Counted from the stretch's first letter, positions 23,170 through 31,657 are shown. The stretch is 64,000 nt of DNA from an uncultured Clostridia bacterium (GCA_937906945.1 CALCUE010000006.1:9015-73014); one strand, 5' to 3'. Notes: generated by a model not told the origin, from the letters alone. Program-made: numbers and translations.

Positions 23170-24099
23170 TTATTCTTTGATCTTTTCGGCGATTTTTTTA
23201 AGGTCGTCCGGTGTCTCCGCCATAAAGGCGTTGTTTTCTCCGGCCACGTTTTTAACCGCGGTCAGAAGGTCCTTGTCCTTGCCGAGGATGACGAACGTTT
23301 CCAGACCGTCCTTAACGGCGGCGTCCAACGCCTCATAAAAACGGATGGCGTTGACCTGCTGTTTGGCAAAATAGTCGGAAGGAAGGATCATATTATCGAC
23401 CTTTTTGCCATATAACGTGGAATAGAGATCGACAGCCAGTTTTTCGTGTTTCAAGGGCCGCAAGGCGTCCTGCAGTTTGGCAACGTAGGGGAAGACCATC
23501 ATGGAATGGAACGGCAGGGAATCCCGGAGCTTGGTGGGCTTGACCTTGTGTTTGGCAAGCTCGGTAAGAATGACTTTCAGTCCGTCCTCGTCGCCGATGA
23601 TAACGGTCTGTTCCGGTGCCTCAACGGCGGTCATCTGAACGAAGCCGGTCATGCATTTATCGGAAGCGAGGCTTACGAATTCGTGTTTGACGTTCCGAAG
23701 CCGGTAGGTTCCGAGAAGACCCGCTCCGACGGCTTCCTTTCTCATGTCCCGATAGGCGCTCGCCGCCGTGACGCTGTCCTCGACGGAAAAAACGCCGCCG
23801 ACCGCCATGGCGGTGATCTCACCGGCGCTGTAACCAATAAGAGCCTCCGGTGCCGGAAGAATCTCTTTAGCCGCTTCGGCCAAAGCCATTTCGTGCAGCA
23901 TCTGCACCTGGAACGAGACCTCCGGGTCCGTCACTTCGGCGGATTTTCCCTTCATGGAAAGCTCCGCCACGTCGAAACCGAGCACCTCGGCCGCTTTCTG
24001 ATAAAGTTCCCGGCAGGCGTCGGAATAGTCGCAGACTTCCTTGCCGATACCGGTATGGGTGCCGCCGTAACCGGGAAAAACAAACGCAATCTTTTTCAA
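23170..24099 (-). CDS. FabD-like acyl-carrier-protein acyltransferase
   Basis: 309 residues from a TTG at 24097-24099 with GGAGGG upstream. The malonyl-CoA:ACP transacylase fold is recognisable: FVFPGYGGTHTGIGKEVCDY at the N-terminus, the nucleophile elbow ALIGYSAGEITAMAVGG (about 83-99) and the catalytic His in RDSLPFHSMMVFP. Canonical FabD has GQGSQ and GHSLGE; here these read GYGGTH and GYSAGE, so the histidine before the catalytic serine is a tyrosine. Divergent from acpP, which supports a fatty-acid role. It may be the genuine FabD of this lineage or a paralogue with another acyl specificity. Confidence 0.78.
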   Translation of the reverse strand: MKKIAFVFPGYGGTHTGIGKEVCDYSDACRELYQKAAEVLGFDVAELSMKGKSAEVTDPEVSFQVQMLHEMALAEAAKEILPAPEALIGYSAGEITAMAVGGVFSVEDSVTAASAYRDMRKEAVGAGLLGTYRLRNVKHEFVSLASDKCMTGFVQMTAVEAPEQTVIIGDEDGLKVILTELAKHKVKPTKLRDSLPFHSMMVFPYVAKLQDALRPLKHEKLAVDLYSTLYGKKVDNMILPSDYFAKQQVNAIRFYEALDAAVKDGLETFVILGKDKDLLTAVKNVAGENNAFMAETPDDLKKIAEKIKE

Positions 24100-24202
24100 G
24101 AGAAAACCCTCCGTTGTCACTGTGATGGTACTAATATACCACATTTTTATTCTGTTTTCAACGGAAACCGCCGGAAGAATAAAGATATTTTCAAAAAAAA
24201 TA

Positions 24203-24231
24203 TTGACAATGAAACCGGTTTTGGGTATGCT
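24203..24231 (+). promoter_or_regulatory. Promoter of acpP
   Basis: TTGACA (24203-24208), 17 bases, TATGCT (24226-24231). A small GGGCATTCTGCCC hairpin follows in the leader just before the ribosome-binding site; it could be a protein or RNA control element, without further support. Confidence 0.65.
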
Positions 24232-24286
24232 ATTTCTGTAAATATAAAGGGCATTCTGCCCTTCTATTATAGGAGGTTTTAGTTAC

Positions 24287-24514
24287 ATGGTATTTGAGAA
24301 AGTAAGAGAGATCCTCTGCGACCAACTGGATATCGCCGAAGAAGAAGTTACTTTGGAGTCCAACATCTTGGAAGATTTCGGCGCTGATTCCCTGGATATC
24401 GTTGATTTCGTCATGTCCTTGGAAGAGGAATTCGACCGTGAGATCCCCGACGAGGATATCGAAGGCATCAAAACCGTCGGTGATGTAGTTTCCTACATTG
24501 AAAACGCTCTCTGA
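24287..24514 (+). CDS. acpP: Acyl carrier protein
   Basis: 75 residues, acidic four-helix carrier. The phosphopantetheine attachment serine is in FGADSLDIVD (Ser about 36-37). AGGAGG precedes the ATG. It carries growing acyl chains in fatty-acid synthesis. Placed opposite the fabD-like gene and upstream of proS (76-base gap). Confidence 0.97.
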   Translation: MVFEKVREILCDQLDIAEEEVTLESNILEDFGADSLDIVDFVMSLEEEFDREIPDEDIEGIKTVGDVVSYIENAL

Positions 24515-24590
24515 TTTTTTCAGAATGATGATTCAGAAACTGGCGGAGCGGTCTGTTCCGCCTTTTCTATTGAAGTAAGGAGTCGATAAA

Positions 24591-26027
24591 ATGGCAGACC
24601 AGAAAAAAATGGTTGAGGCGATCACCTCAATGGAAGACGATTTCGCGCAGTGGTACACCGACGTTGTAAAGAAAGCCGAACTGATCGACTATTCCGCCGT
24701 CCGTGGCTGCACCGTTTTCCGTCCCTATAGCTACGCGATCTGGGAAAATATCCAGAAAATCCTTGATACCAAATTCAAAGAGACCGGCCATGAAAACGTC
24801 TATATGCCGATGTTCATTCCCGAAAGCCTTCTCCAAAAGGAAAAAGACCATATCGAAGGTTTCGCTCCGGAAGTCGCCTGGGTGACCATGGGCGGCGGTG
24901 AACAGCTTCAGGAAAAAATGTGCGTCCGTCCGACGTCCGAAACGTTGTTCTGCGACCACTATGCCCGCATCATCAAATCCTACCGTGACCTGCCGAAGCT
25001 CTATAACCAGTGGTGCAGCGTCGTCCGTTGGGAAAAGACCACCCGTCCGTTCCTCCGCACCATGGAATTTCTCTGGCAGGAAGGTCACACCATGCATGAG
25101 ACTGCCGAGGAAGCCATTGCCGAGACCGAGCGGATGCTGAACATCTACGCCGATTTCTGCGAACAGAACCTTGCCATTCCGGTCGTCCGCGGCCAGAAGA
25201 CCGATAAAGAAAAATTCGCCGGCGCCGAGGCTACCTATACCATCGAGGCTTTGATGCACGACGGCAAGGCTCTCCAGTCCGGTACGTCCCACTTCTTCGG
25301 CGACGGCTTCGCCAAAGCCTTTGACGTCCAGTTCACCGGCCGTGACAACCAGCTCCATACCCCGTTCGAGACTTCCTGGGGTGTCACCACCCGTCTCATC
25401 GGCGCCGTCATTATGACCCACGGCGATAACAACGGTCTTGTTCTGCCGCCGGATATCGCCCCGATCCAGGTTGTCATCGTTCCCGCCGCCCAGCATAAAG
25501 AGGGCGTTCTGGAAGCCGCCAACGCCGTCAAGGAGCGTTTGCAGAAGTTCTGCCGCGTCAAACTGGACGACAGTGACAACTCCCCCGGCTGGAAATTCGC
25601 CGAGTACGAGATGAAGGGCGTTCCGGTCCGTCTGGAGATCGGTCCCCGCGATATCGCCGCCAACCAGTGCGTCCTCGTTCGCCGTGACAACCGCGAAAAA
25701 TATTTCGTTTCCCTCGACGAGCTCGAGACCAAAATTCCGGAAGTCCTCAAAATGGTCCGCGACGGTCTTTACCAATCCGCCCTTGAAAACCGCGAGCGCC
25801 GCACTTTCGTCGCCCACAACCTCGACGAGTTCGTCGAGCTTGCCAACACCCAGAGCGGATTTATCAAATCCATGTGGTGCGGCGACCAGGCCTGCGAAGA
25901 AAAGCTCAAAGAAGTGGCCGGCGTCACTTCCCGCTGCATTCCTTTCGCGCAGGAGCATCTGGACGATTGCTGCCCTGTCTGCGGCAAACCGGCCACCAAG
26001 ATGGTCTATTGGGGCAAAGCCTACTGA
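24591..26027 (+). CDS. proS: Prolyl-tRNA synthetase, eukaryote/archaea-like short type
   Basis: 478 residues, class II, without the editing domain inserted in the long bacterial form. Motif 2 is RWEKTTRPFLRTMEFLWQEG (about 146-165), with TSETLFCDHYARI before it and the motif 3 region in LVLPPDIAPIQVVIVPAAQH. The C-terminal zinc-like region has CGDQACEEK and CCPVCGKPATKMVYWGKAY; ending in an aromatic residue is typical of this type. It charges tRNA-Pro. AAGGAG precedes the ATG; a strong shared terminator follows. Confidence 0.97.
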   Translation: MADQKKMVEAITSMEDDFAQWYTDVVKKAELIDYSAVRGCTVFRPYSYAIWENIQKILDTKFKETGHENVYMPMFIPESLLQKEKDHIEGFAPEVAWVTMGGGEQLQEKMCVRPTSETLFCDHYARIIKSYRDLPKLYNQWCSVVRWEKTTRPFLRTMEFLWQEGHTMHETAEEAIAETERMLNIYADFCEQNLAIPVVRGQKTDKEKFAGAEATYTIEALMHDGKALQSGTSHFFGDGFAKAFDVQFTGRDNQLHTPFETSWGVTTRLIGAVIMTHGDNNGLVLPPDIAPIQVVIVPAAQHKEGVLEAANAVKERLQKFCRVKLDDSDNSPGWKFAEYEMKGVPVRLEIGPRDIAANQCVLVRRDNREKYFVSLDELETKIPEVLKMVRDGLYQSALENRERRTFVAHNLDEFVELANTQSGFIKSMWCGDQACEEKLKEVAGVTSRCIPFAQEHLDDCCPVCGKPATKMVYWGKAY

Positions 26028-26040
26028 TAAAAGCGTACAT

Positions 26041-26075
26041 AAAAAGCCGACGGAAAATTCCGTCGGCTTTTTCTT
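26041..26075. terminator. Terminator after proS, also the native terminator of rarA
   Basis: AAAAAGCCGACGGAA and TTCCGTCGGCTTTTT form a 15-bp stem. It directly adjoins the left copy of the rarA 3'-end repeat. Confidence 0.9.
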
Positions 26076-26121
26076 TTTATTCCTCCGCTTCGGCCAGAAG
26101 CTTTTCCCGATAGGCTTTCGC
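26076..26121 (-). repeat. Left copy of a 46-bp direct repeat: duplicated rarA 3' end
   Basis: Identical at 45 of 46 positions to 27349-27394 (only 26114 G versus 27387 A differs). The right copy contains the last 14 codons and stop of rarA; this left copy is not attached to any gene body but sits next to the terminator that would naturally end rarA. Confidence 0.93.
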
Positions 26122-26125
26122 TGTA

Positions 26126-27295
26126 TTAATGAGAAAAGAGAATCGTCATAGGCTCTTGCGTCGTCGTGTTCCCCGATGAATCATAAATGAATGATTTCAA
26201 TATGACAAAACGCTCCGTCATTCCTACGACAAACGGATGGGTTTTTCCGTCGTTTATTTCAAAGATTTTATTCTGATGGCTTTCCATATCCTCAATATCA
26301 CACAAATACAAGCTCATTCCGAAATTGTCATCATTATATTCAGAAACAAAGATTTTTTCTTTATTGTAGCAGAAATTATCTTTATGGCTTCCGGAAAATT
26401 CAACAGGGAAGGTAAACCAGCTTCCGTCGCTCAAATCAGCGACTTTATCCCATATCCTTACATGGATTCCGTCTTTGGAATACTCAGGAAAGACGTCCTC
26501 CGGAATATCATAGGCTATTTCAAAGCGATCCGATCCTCTGTCGTATAATGCTAACAACTGAACTTGAAAATCAGCAGTTCTTACCATGACGGCTATTTTT
26601 GTATCGCCGCATACAAACCTCGGCTGATAAAAAATAAAATTTTCTTTTCCGTAATCGGCGGTATTATCATCAAAAAGTCGTTCCAACACGTTCAGAACTT
26701 CTTTTTGTATTCTGCCGTTATCAAGCAAGAGTCTGCTTTCTTCGGAATCGAAATTCATGATTCTGATTCCATTATCAGACCTCCAGATAAAAGATTCCCC
26801 GTTAAAATCATATTCCCGCATGTATTGATACTTTGAAACATCTTGATATACAATGTCGGGAAGCGGCTCTATGTAAAAAGAATTTTTCAAAGAACTATCA
26901 AAGTACAGAATATTTCTTAAAGACAAAACAGCAAAATCATAGCCCTCATGCTGATTGGTTCTTATAAGGTTGGCGGCATAATCCTCATCAAGATAGGGAT
27001 CGTAGTTTTCTGTTCCTGCAACTCCTCCGACTATCGCGTCCAGCGTTTGAACGGTGCCATCCTTATGTAATATGATCAGTCGACCGTTGACTTCCAAAAA
27101 GTCCAAAGGGTATTCCGCTGACGGGATTGTAAAAAGCTCATAAGTAACATTCTGCCCCTCTTCCGGCTCCATTTGTGTGTCGGAAATTTCCGGTATTTCT
27201 CCCGGCTCTTTGACTTCATTTTTCACCCGGTCGCAGGAAGTCAACCCAAAAATGAGCGCCATAATAAGTAGCATCGCAAAAAAATGTTTTTTCAT
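26126..27295 (-). CDS. Lipoprotein of unknown function inside the rarA-end cassette
   Basis: 389 residues. The lipoprotein signal MKKHFFAMLLIMALIFGLTS-C puts the acylated cysteine at 21, followed by a Glu/Pro-rich tether. The rest is beta-rich with repeated short units (DFLEVNGRLIILHKDGTVQT, YDFAVLSLRNILYF, RFVCGDTKIAVMVRTADFQV, GMTERFVILKSFIYDSSG), suggesting a beta-propeller-like surface protein. I do not recognise a family. GGGGG precedes the ATG. Base composition is AT-richer than neighbours and the gene sits between rarA-end repeats, so it is probably acquired. Confidence 0.85.
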   Translation of the reverse strand: MKKHFFAMLLIMALIFGLTSCDRVKNEVKEPGEIPEISDTQMEPEEGQNVTYELFTIPSAEYPLDFLEVNGRLIILHKDGTVQTLDAIVGGVAGTENYDPYLDEDYAANLIRTNQHEGYDFAVLSLRNILYFDSSLKNSFYIEPLPDIVYQDVSKYQYMREYDFNGESFIWRSDNGIRIMNFDSEESRLLLDNGRIQKEVLNVLERLFDDNTADYGKENFIFYQPRFVCGDTKIAVMVRTADFQVQLLALYDRGSDRFEIAYDIPEDVFPEYSKDGIHVRIWDKVADLSDGSWFTFPVEFSGSHKDNFCYNKEKIFVSEYNDDNFGMSLYLCDIEDMESHQNKIFEINDGKTHPFVVGMTERFVILKSFIYDSSGNTTTQEPMTILFSH

Positions 27296-27320
27296 CTTAT
27301 TTTCCCCCTATTTTGTAAAA

Positions 27321-27347
27321 AAGGAGCCGCCGAAGGTGGATCCTTTT
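27321..27347 (-). terminator. Weak terminator after the present rarA copy
   Basis: On the minus strand AAAAGGATCCACC pairs imperfectly with GGCGGCTCCTTTT around TTC, then a T run. It is part of the inserted segment and differs from the terminator beside the left repeat. Confidence 0.45.
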
Positions 27348-27348
27348 C

Positions 27349-27394
27349 TTTATTCCTCCGCTTCGGCCAGAAGCTTTTCCCGATAGACTTTCGC
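27349..27394 (-). repeat. Right copy of the 46-bp repeat, within the rarA 3' end
   Basis: Encodes the C-terminal residues of RarA up to LLAEAEE and the stop. Matches 26076-26121 with one mismatch. Confidence 0.93.
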
Positions 27395-28642
27395 CGCCTG
27401 CTCGGTTTTGTTGTCGCCGAACTGATAATAGACCCGGTCTTTCAGGTTGTCCGGCAGATACTGCTGCTTCACGTAATGGTTGCGATAATTGTGCGCGTAT
27501 TTATATTTGAGCGGCTTGTGCCCGTCCGCCGATTTCGGCGGATTGTTGATGAGGTTTTCCGGCACGCTTCCGGAAAGACCGTTCCGTACGTCCTCCAACG
27601 CCGCCGAAATCGCCGCAACGCCGCTGTTGGATTTCGGCGCGGTGCAAAGCAGAATAACGGCGTCCGCCAAAGGCAGCTCCGCTTCCGGAAGTCCCAGCTG
27701 CAAGGCCGTATCCACACAGGCCTTGACGATGGGAATGGCCTGCGGATAGGCAAGTCCCACGTCCTCGCAGGCAATGGCTAAAAGCCGCCGGCAGGGGGAG
27801 ATAATATCGCCGGCGTCGATGAACCGGGCCAGATAGTGAAGCGCCGCGTTTTCATCGGAGCCCCGGACCGATTTATGGAAAGCCGAAAGAATCTCGTAAT
27901 GGTCGTCACCGTCTTTGTCATAGCGGTTGGCGCTTCGCTGCGCGGCGATCTCCACGTCCTCCATGGAAATCACGTGATGACCTTCGCCGTCGATCCGGGA
28001 AGCAAGCCAGCAAAGCTCCAAAGCGTTGAGCGCCTTTCTTGCGTCTCCGGAACAGTTCCAGGCGATATGGTGGAGTACGCCGTCCTCTAAAATGATCTCG
28101 GAATTTTCGTCGTGCTCAAGCCGTTCCACGGCGTGCTCAAGAGCCTTTTCAATGTCTTCCGGCTCGATGGGCTTGAACTCAAACACCGTGCTCCGGCTCA
28201 AAATGGCGTTATAAACGTAAAAATAGGGGTTCTCCGTCGTCGAGGCGATGAGCGTCACCCGTCCGTCCTCGATGAATTCAAGCAGCGTCTGCTGCTGTTT
28301 TTTATTGAGGTACTGAATTTCGTCCAGATAGAGCAGAATACCGCCGGCTCCCTCCAGCCCCGCCGTTTCGGAAATGACCTCTTTGATGTCCGCCGTTGAG
28401 CACGACGTTCCGTTGAGGTGACAAAGCTTTTTTCCGGCTTTTTTCGCCAGAATGCGGGCCACGGTGGTTTTTCCGGTGCCGGAAGGTCCGAAAAAGATCA
28501 GATTGGGGATGACGCCGGAATCGGCGATGCGCCGAAGAAGCTTTCCTTCGGCTAAAATGTGCTTCTGTCCGCAAACTTCGGAAAGTTCCATCGGACGAAG
28601 ACGGTCGGCAAGCGGCGCGGACAAAAGATCATCTCTTTTCAA
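27350..28642 (-). CDS. rarA: Replication-associated recombination ATPase RarA (MgsA)
   Basis: 430 residues. PLADRLRPMELSEVCGQKHI is the typical start, Walker A is FGPSGTGKTTVA (about 51-62), Walker B ILLYLDEIQYL with sensor 1 IASTTENPYF. The C-terminal MgsA tetramerisation domain includes FHKSVRGSDENAALHYLARF, ACEDVGLAYPQA and KYAHNYRNHYVKQQYLP. RarA acts at stalled replication forks. The start appears to be TTG at 28640-28642, 12 bases after glyA, without a strong site; the true start may differ by a few codons. Its 3' end is duplicated downstream. Confidence 0.96.
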   Translation of the reverse strand: MKRDDLLSAPLADRLRPMELSEVCGQKHILAEGKLLRRIADSGVIPNLIFFGPSGTGKTTVARILAKKAGKKLCHLNGTSCSTADIKEVISETAGLEGAGGILLYLDEIQYLNKKQQQTLLEFIEDGRVTLIASTTENPYFYVYNAILSRSTVFEFKPIEPEDIEKALEHAVERLEHDENSEIILEDGVLHHIAWNCSGDARKALNALELCWLASRIDGEGHHVISMEDVEIAAQRSANRYDKDGDDHYEILSAFHKSVRGSDENAALHYLARFIDAGDIISPCRRLLAIACEDVGLAYPQAIPIVKACVDTALQLGLPEAELPLADAVILLCTAPKSNSGVAAISAALEDVRNGLSGSVPENLINNPPKSADGHKPLKYKYAHNYRNHYVKQQYLPDNLKDRVYYQFGDNKTEQAAKVYREKLLAEAEE

Positions 28643-28654
28643 ACAAAAATCGGT

Positions 28655-29908
28655 TTATTCGTAAAGCGGGAACCGCTCGCAAAGGGCGGCCACTTCGTTT
28701 CTCACATAATCGGCGCTGTTTTCATAGTCGAAGACCACTTTGGCGATCAGTTCGCCGATTTTCTTCATTTCTTCCTCCCTGAAGCCTCTGGTGGTCGCCG
28801 CCGGTGTTCCAAGACGAACGCCGCTGGTGACAAAAGGCGACTGGGGATCGCCGGGGATCATGTTCTTGTTGGCGGTGATATGCACTTCGTCCAACCGTTT
28901 TTCCAGATCCCGACCGGTGACGCCGGTATCCCGAAGGTCCAGCATCATGAGGTGGTTGTCCGTACCGTCGGAAACCAGTTTCAGGCCGTTCGCTTTGAGC
29001 GATTCGGCCAAAGCCGCCGCGTTTTTGATGATCTGTTTCTGATACTCCTTAAATTCGGGACGAAGCGCTTCGCCGAAGCAGACGGCTTTCGCCGCGATGA
29101 TATGCTCCAAAGGACCGCCCTGCGTTCCGGGGAAAATGGCTTTATCAATGGCTTTCGCCAGGTTTTCTTTGCAAAGGATCAACCCGCCGCGGGGACCGCG
29201 AAGGGTTTTATGGGTGGTGGTGGTCACAACGTCGGCATAGGGCACCGGGGATTCATGCTCTCCGGCGGCGACGAGACCCGCGATATGGGCCATATCGACC
29301 ATAAGGTAAGCGCCGACTTCGTCGGCGATGGCACGGAATTTTTTGAAATCAATGGCTCTCGGATAGGCGGAAGCGCCGGCCACGATGATCTTCGGCTTGC
29401 ACTCCAAGGCGATCTCCCGCACCTTGTCGTAATCAATGCGTCCCGTCTCCGGATCGACGCCGTAGGAAACGAAATGATAGGATTTTCCCGAATAGTTGAC
29501 CGGGCTTCCGTGGGTCAGATGACCGCCCTCCGCCAGATTCATGCCGAGAATGGTGTCGCCGTATTCCGCCAACGCGAAATAGGCCGCTAAATTCGCCTGC
29601 GCGCCGGAATGGGGCTGTACGTTGGCGTGATCGGCGCCGAAAAGCTGACAGGCACGATCCCTCGCCATGTTTTCGACCTCATCGACGAACTGGCAGCCGC
29701 CGTAATAGCGGTGATCCGGATAGCCTTCGGCGTATTTATTCGTCAGAACCGAACCCATGGCGGCCAGAACCGCCGGGGAAACAAAGTTTTCCGAAGCGAT
29801 CAGCTCAATATTCCCTCTCTGCCGGAAAAGCTCCTTTTCCATGGAAAGTCCCAGTTCCGGGTCCTGCTCTTTTATATAATCAATACTGCGTGGAAAATCC
29901 TGATACAT
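28655..29908 (-). CDS. glyA: Serine hydroxymethyltransferase
   Basis: 417 residues. PLP enzyme interconverting serine plus tetrahydrofolate with glycine plus methylene-tetrahydrofolate. Landmarks are ELIASENFVSPAVLAAMGSV, NKYAEGYPDHRYYGGCQFVD, ANVQPHSGAQANLAAYFAL, the His/Asp region DMAHIAGLVAAGEH, and the PLP lysine in DVVTTTTHKTLRGPRGG (about Lys 226). GGGAG precedes the ATG. First gene of the glyA-rarA pair. Confidence 0.98.
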   Translation of the reverse strand: MYQDFPRSIDYIKEQDPELGLSMEKELFRQRGNIELIASENFVSPAVLAAMGSVLTNKYAEGYPDHRYYGGCQFVDEVENMARDRACQLFGADHANVQPHSGAQANLAAYFALAEYGDTILGMNLAEGGHLTHGSPVNYSGKSYHFVSYGVDPETGRIDYDKVREIALECKPKIIVAGASAYPRAIDFKKFRAIADEVGAYLMVDMAHIAGLVAAGEHESPVPYADVVTTTTHKTLRGPRGGLILCKENLAKAIDKAIFPGTQGGPLEHIIAAKAVCFGEALRPEFKEYQKQIIKNAAALAESLKANGLKLVSDGTDNHLMMLDLRDTGVTGRDLEKRLDEVHITANKNMIPGDPQSPFVTSGVRLGTPAATTRGFREEEMKKIGELIAKVVFDYENSADYVRNEVAALCERFPLYE

Positions 29909-29944
29909 ATTTTTCTCCCTTTCATTCCCTTTTTATCCATTGTT

Positions 29945-29973
29945 ATTATAAAAGAAAACACGAAAAAGTGCAA
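29945..29973 (-). promoter_or_regulatory. Promoter of glyA-rarA
   Basis: TTGCAC (29968-29973), 17-base spacer, TATAAT (29945-29950) on the minus strand. Confidence 0.75.
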
Positions 29974-30088
29974 GGCCTGTCCCTTTCGAAAATAAAAAAT
30001 AAAATTTTTTCAATTTTCTCTATTGCCTTTTCCAAAAATATGTTATACTTATAGAAAATGTTGGCACGGGAAAGGATTCCAGGGACTT

Positions 30089-31018
30089 ATGAATTACGTT
30101 TTTATTATCAATCCGGTCGCCGGAAAAGGCGGCCAGCAGGACGAAATCGCCAAGTTCATTCGTGGCTTTTTCGCTGATCGGACGGAAGATACCATCCGTG
30201 TCTATCTGACCCAGAGTCCCGGCGACGCCACCCGTTTCGGCAAGGAATGCCCTCTGCCCGAAGGCGAAGAGACCTGTTTTGTCGCCTGTGGCGGCGACGG
30301 TACCTTTTATGAAGTCGTCAACGGCGCTTTTGGCCGTCCCAACGTCAGCTTTGCCATCTATCCCTGTGGGTCCGGCAACGATTTTATCAAAAGTGTCGGC
30401 GGCAAAAAAAGCGACTATCTGAATCTTCAGCGCCTGGTCGATGGAAAAAACAAAATTTTCGACGCCATTCGTGTCGGCGATTATATCTGCTCCAATGTTT
30501 GTAATATCGGCATCGACTCCGTCATCTGTGACAAAATGAACAACTATAAAAAGATCCCCGGTATCTCCGGACCCATGGCCTATAACCTTTCTACCGCTGT
30601 CACCATTGCCTCCCATGCCGTTTCCGGCATCGGATTCCCGATCAAAATCCAGTTTGACAACGGCGAAGTGCTGGAAAACCGCTATATGCTCTCCGTTTTC
30701 GGAAACGGAAAAGTCTATGGCGGCGGCTATTACCCGGTGCCGGACGCCACCATGGACGACGGTCTCATCGACTTCTGCGCCGTTTCCGAAGCCAGCATTT
30801 TTAAAATCGGCAAACTCATCGGCACTTATAAAGCCGGAAACCATGTCGGGAACCCCGCATTCGACGGCCTTTTGGAAATGCGCCGCTGCAAATCCGCCGT
30901 GGTTGACAGTTCTGAAGACCTCACCGTCTGCGTCGATGGCGAGATTTTTAAGAGCAACCATATCGAAATCGAAATGCTCCCCGCGACGCTTCCCTTCCGT
31001 GTGCCGGATTTTGAATAA
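30089..31018 (+). CDS. Diacylglycerol/lipid kinase (YegS/DagK family)
   Basis: 309 residues from ATG 30089 (AGGGA upstream); a longer open frame starting at 30023 overlaps the promoter region. The diacylglycerol kinase catalytic domain shows FIINPVAGKG (residues 4-13), VACGGDGTFYEVVNG (nucleotide loop, about 69-83) and YPCGSGNDFIKSVG. The C-terminal part has GNGKVYGGGYYPVPDATMDD and VDGEIF. Phosphorylates diacylglycerol or another lipid at the membrane. Divergent from glyA, convergent with thioredoxin. Confidence 0.92.
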   Translation: MNYVFIINPVAGKGGQQDEIAKFIRGFFADRTEDTIRVYLTQSPGDATRFGKECPLPEGEETCFVACGGDGTFYEVVNGAFGRPNVSFAIYPCGSGNDFIKSVGGKKSDYLNLQRLVDGKNKIFDAIRVGDYICSNVCNIGIDSVICDKMNNYKKIPGISGPMAYNLSTAVTIASHAVSGIGFPIKIQFDNGEVLENRYMLSVFGNGKVYGGGYYPVPDATMDDGLIDFCAVSEASIFKIGKLIGTYKAGNHVGNPAFDGLLEMRRCKSAVVDSSEDLTVCVDGEIFKSNHIEIEMLPATLPFRVPDFE

Positions 31019-31020
31019 AC

Positions 31021-31053
31021 AAAAGGCCTTTGCCGGTGGCAAAGGCCTTTTTC
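31021..31053. terminator. Shared terminator between lipid kinase and thioredoxin genes
   Basis: AAAAGGCCTTTGCC pairs with GGCAAAGGCCTTTT around GGT; T runs on both ends. Confidence 0.9.
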
Positions 31054-31064
31054 TTTTTACGAAA

Positions 31065-31385
31065 TTACTTAATAAGTTCCGCCGCTTCAAGAAGCGTTTC
31101 TTTCGGCTGTACGCCCACAAAGCGGGTGACTTCCTCGCCGCCTTTGAAAAAGATCACCGTCGGGATGGACATCACACCGTAATCCATGGCGATCTCCCGG
31201 CACTCATCCACGTCAACTTTGCCGACCGTCAAAACGCCGTCCAGCTCGTCACCCAATTCCTCAATGGTGGGGCCAAGCATCCGGCACGGACCGCACCAGG
31301 TCGCCCAGAAATCGACGATGGCCGCTTCCCCGTTGGTCTTGATTTTTTCGTTAAATTCTTCCTCCGTAAAATGAACAACAGACAT
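31065..31385 (-). CDS. trxA: Thioredoxin
   Basis: 106 residues from ATG 31383-31385 with AAAGGGG upstream; the long open frame before it runs into tRNA-Gln and is not coding. The active site WCGPCRM is at residues 30-36 within VDFWATWCGPC, the cis-proline is in MSIPTVIFF (Pro about 75), and VGKVDVDECREIAMDYGV completes the fold. Cytosolic disulfide reductase. Confidence 0.97.
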   Translation of the reverse strand: MSVVHFTEEEFNEKIKTNGEAAIVDFWATWCGPCRMLGPTIEELGDELDGVLTVGKVDVDECREIAMDYGVMSIPTVIFFKGGEEVTRFVGVQPKETLLEAAELIK

Positions 31386-31491
31386 TTTTATTCCCCTTTC
31401 GCTTTTATTTTTTCCTCTGTTTTGATTATAATGCAAGAAAAGGCCGTTGTCGAGAGCTTTGAAAAAAGTTAAAAATTTTTTCAAAATTCTC

Positions 31492-31520
31492 TTGACAAAC
31501 CATGGCCGAATTACTATAAT
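31492..31520 (+). promoter_or_regulatory. Promoter of tRNA-Gln
   Basis: TTGACA (31492-31497), 17 bases, TATAAT (31515-31520): perfect consensus. Confidence 0.9.
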
Positions 31521-31538
31521 AATAAAGCACTCAGAAAT

Positions 31539-31612
31539 TGCCCGATTGTGTAACGGCAGCACGACAGACTCTGACTCTGTTTGTCGGGGTTCAAATCCTC
31601 GTCGGGCAACCA
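31539..31612 (+). tRNA. tRNA-Gln (anticodon CTG)
   Basis: 74 bases with encoded CCA. Acceptor TGCCCGA pairs with TCGGGCA; the anticodon arm is ACAGA-CTCTGAC-TCTGT with anticodon CTG, reading CAG; T arm GGGGTTCAAATCC with CGGGG-like pairing. Promoter and terminator on either side make it a single transcription unit. Confidence 0.95.
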
Positions 31613-31613
31613 C

Positions 31614-31644
31614 AAAACCCGGAACTTCGGTTCCGGGTTTTTTC
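31614..31644 (+). terminator. Terminator of tRNA-Gln
   Basis: AAAACCCGGAAC and GTTCCGGGTTTT around a stable TTCG tetraloop, T tail. Confidence 0.92.
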
Positions 31645-31657
31645 TTTCGGAAAAGCC

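Larger units (their letters stand above)
26122..27348. mobile_element. Putative inserted cassette at the rarA 3' end
   Basis: The segment between the two 46-bp repeats is about 1.2 kb, AT-richer than both flanks, and carries one lipoprotein gene. The arrangement, a gene end reconstituted on one side and an orphan copy on the other, is what integration into the 3' end of a coding sequence leaves. No recombinase is encoded in it. An alternative is unequal recombination or replacement of the rarA tail by a donor fragment. Confidence 0.5.

Noticed and set aside
31386..31613. N-terminal extension of thioredoxin into tRNA-Gln
   Set aside because: The extension reads through a tRNA gene on the other strand; the ATG at 31385 with AAAGGGG gives a normal 106-residue thioredoxin.
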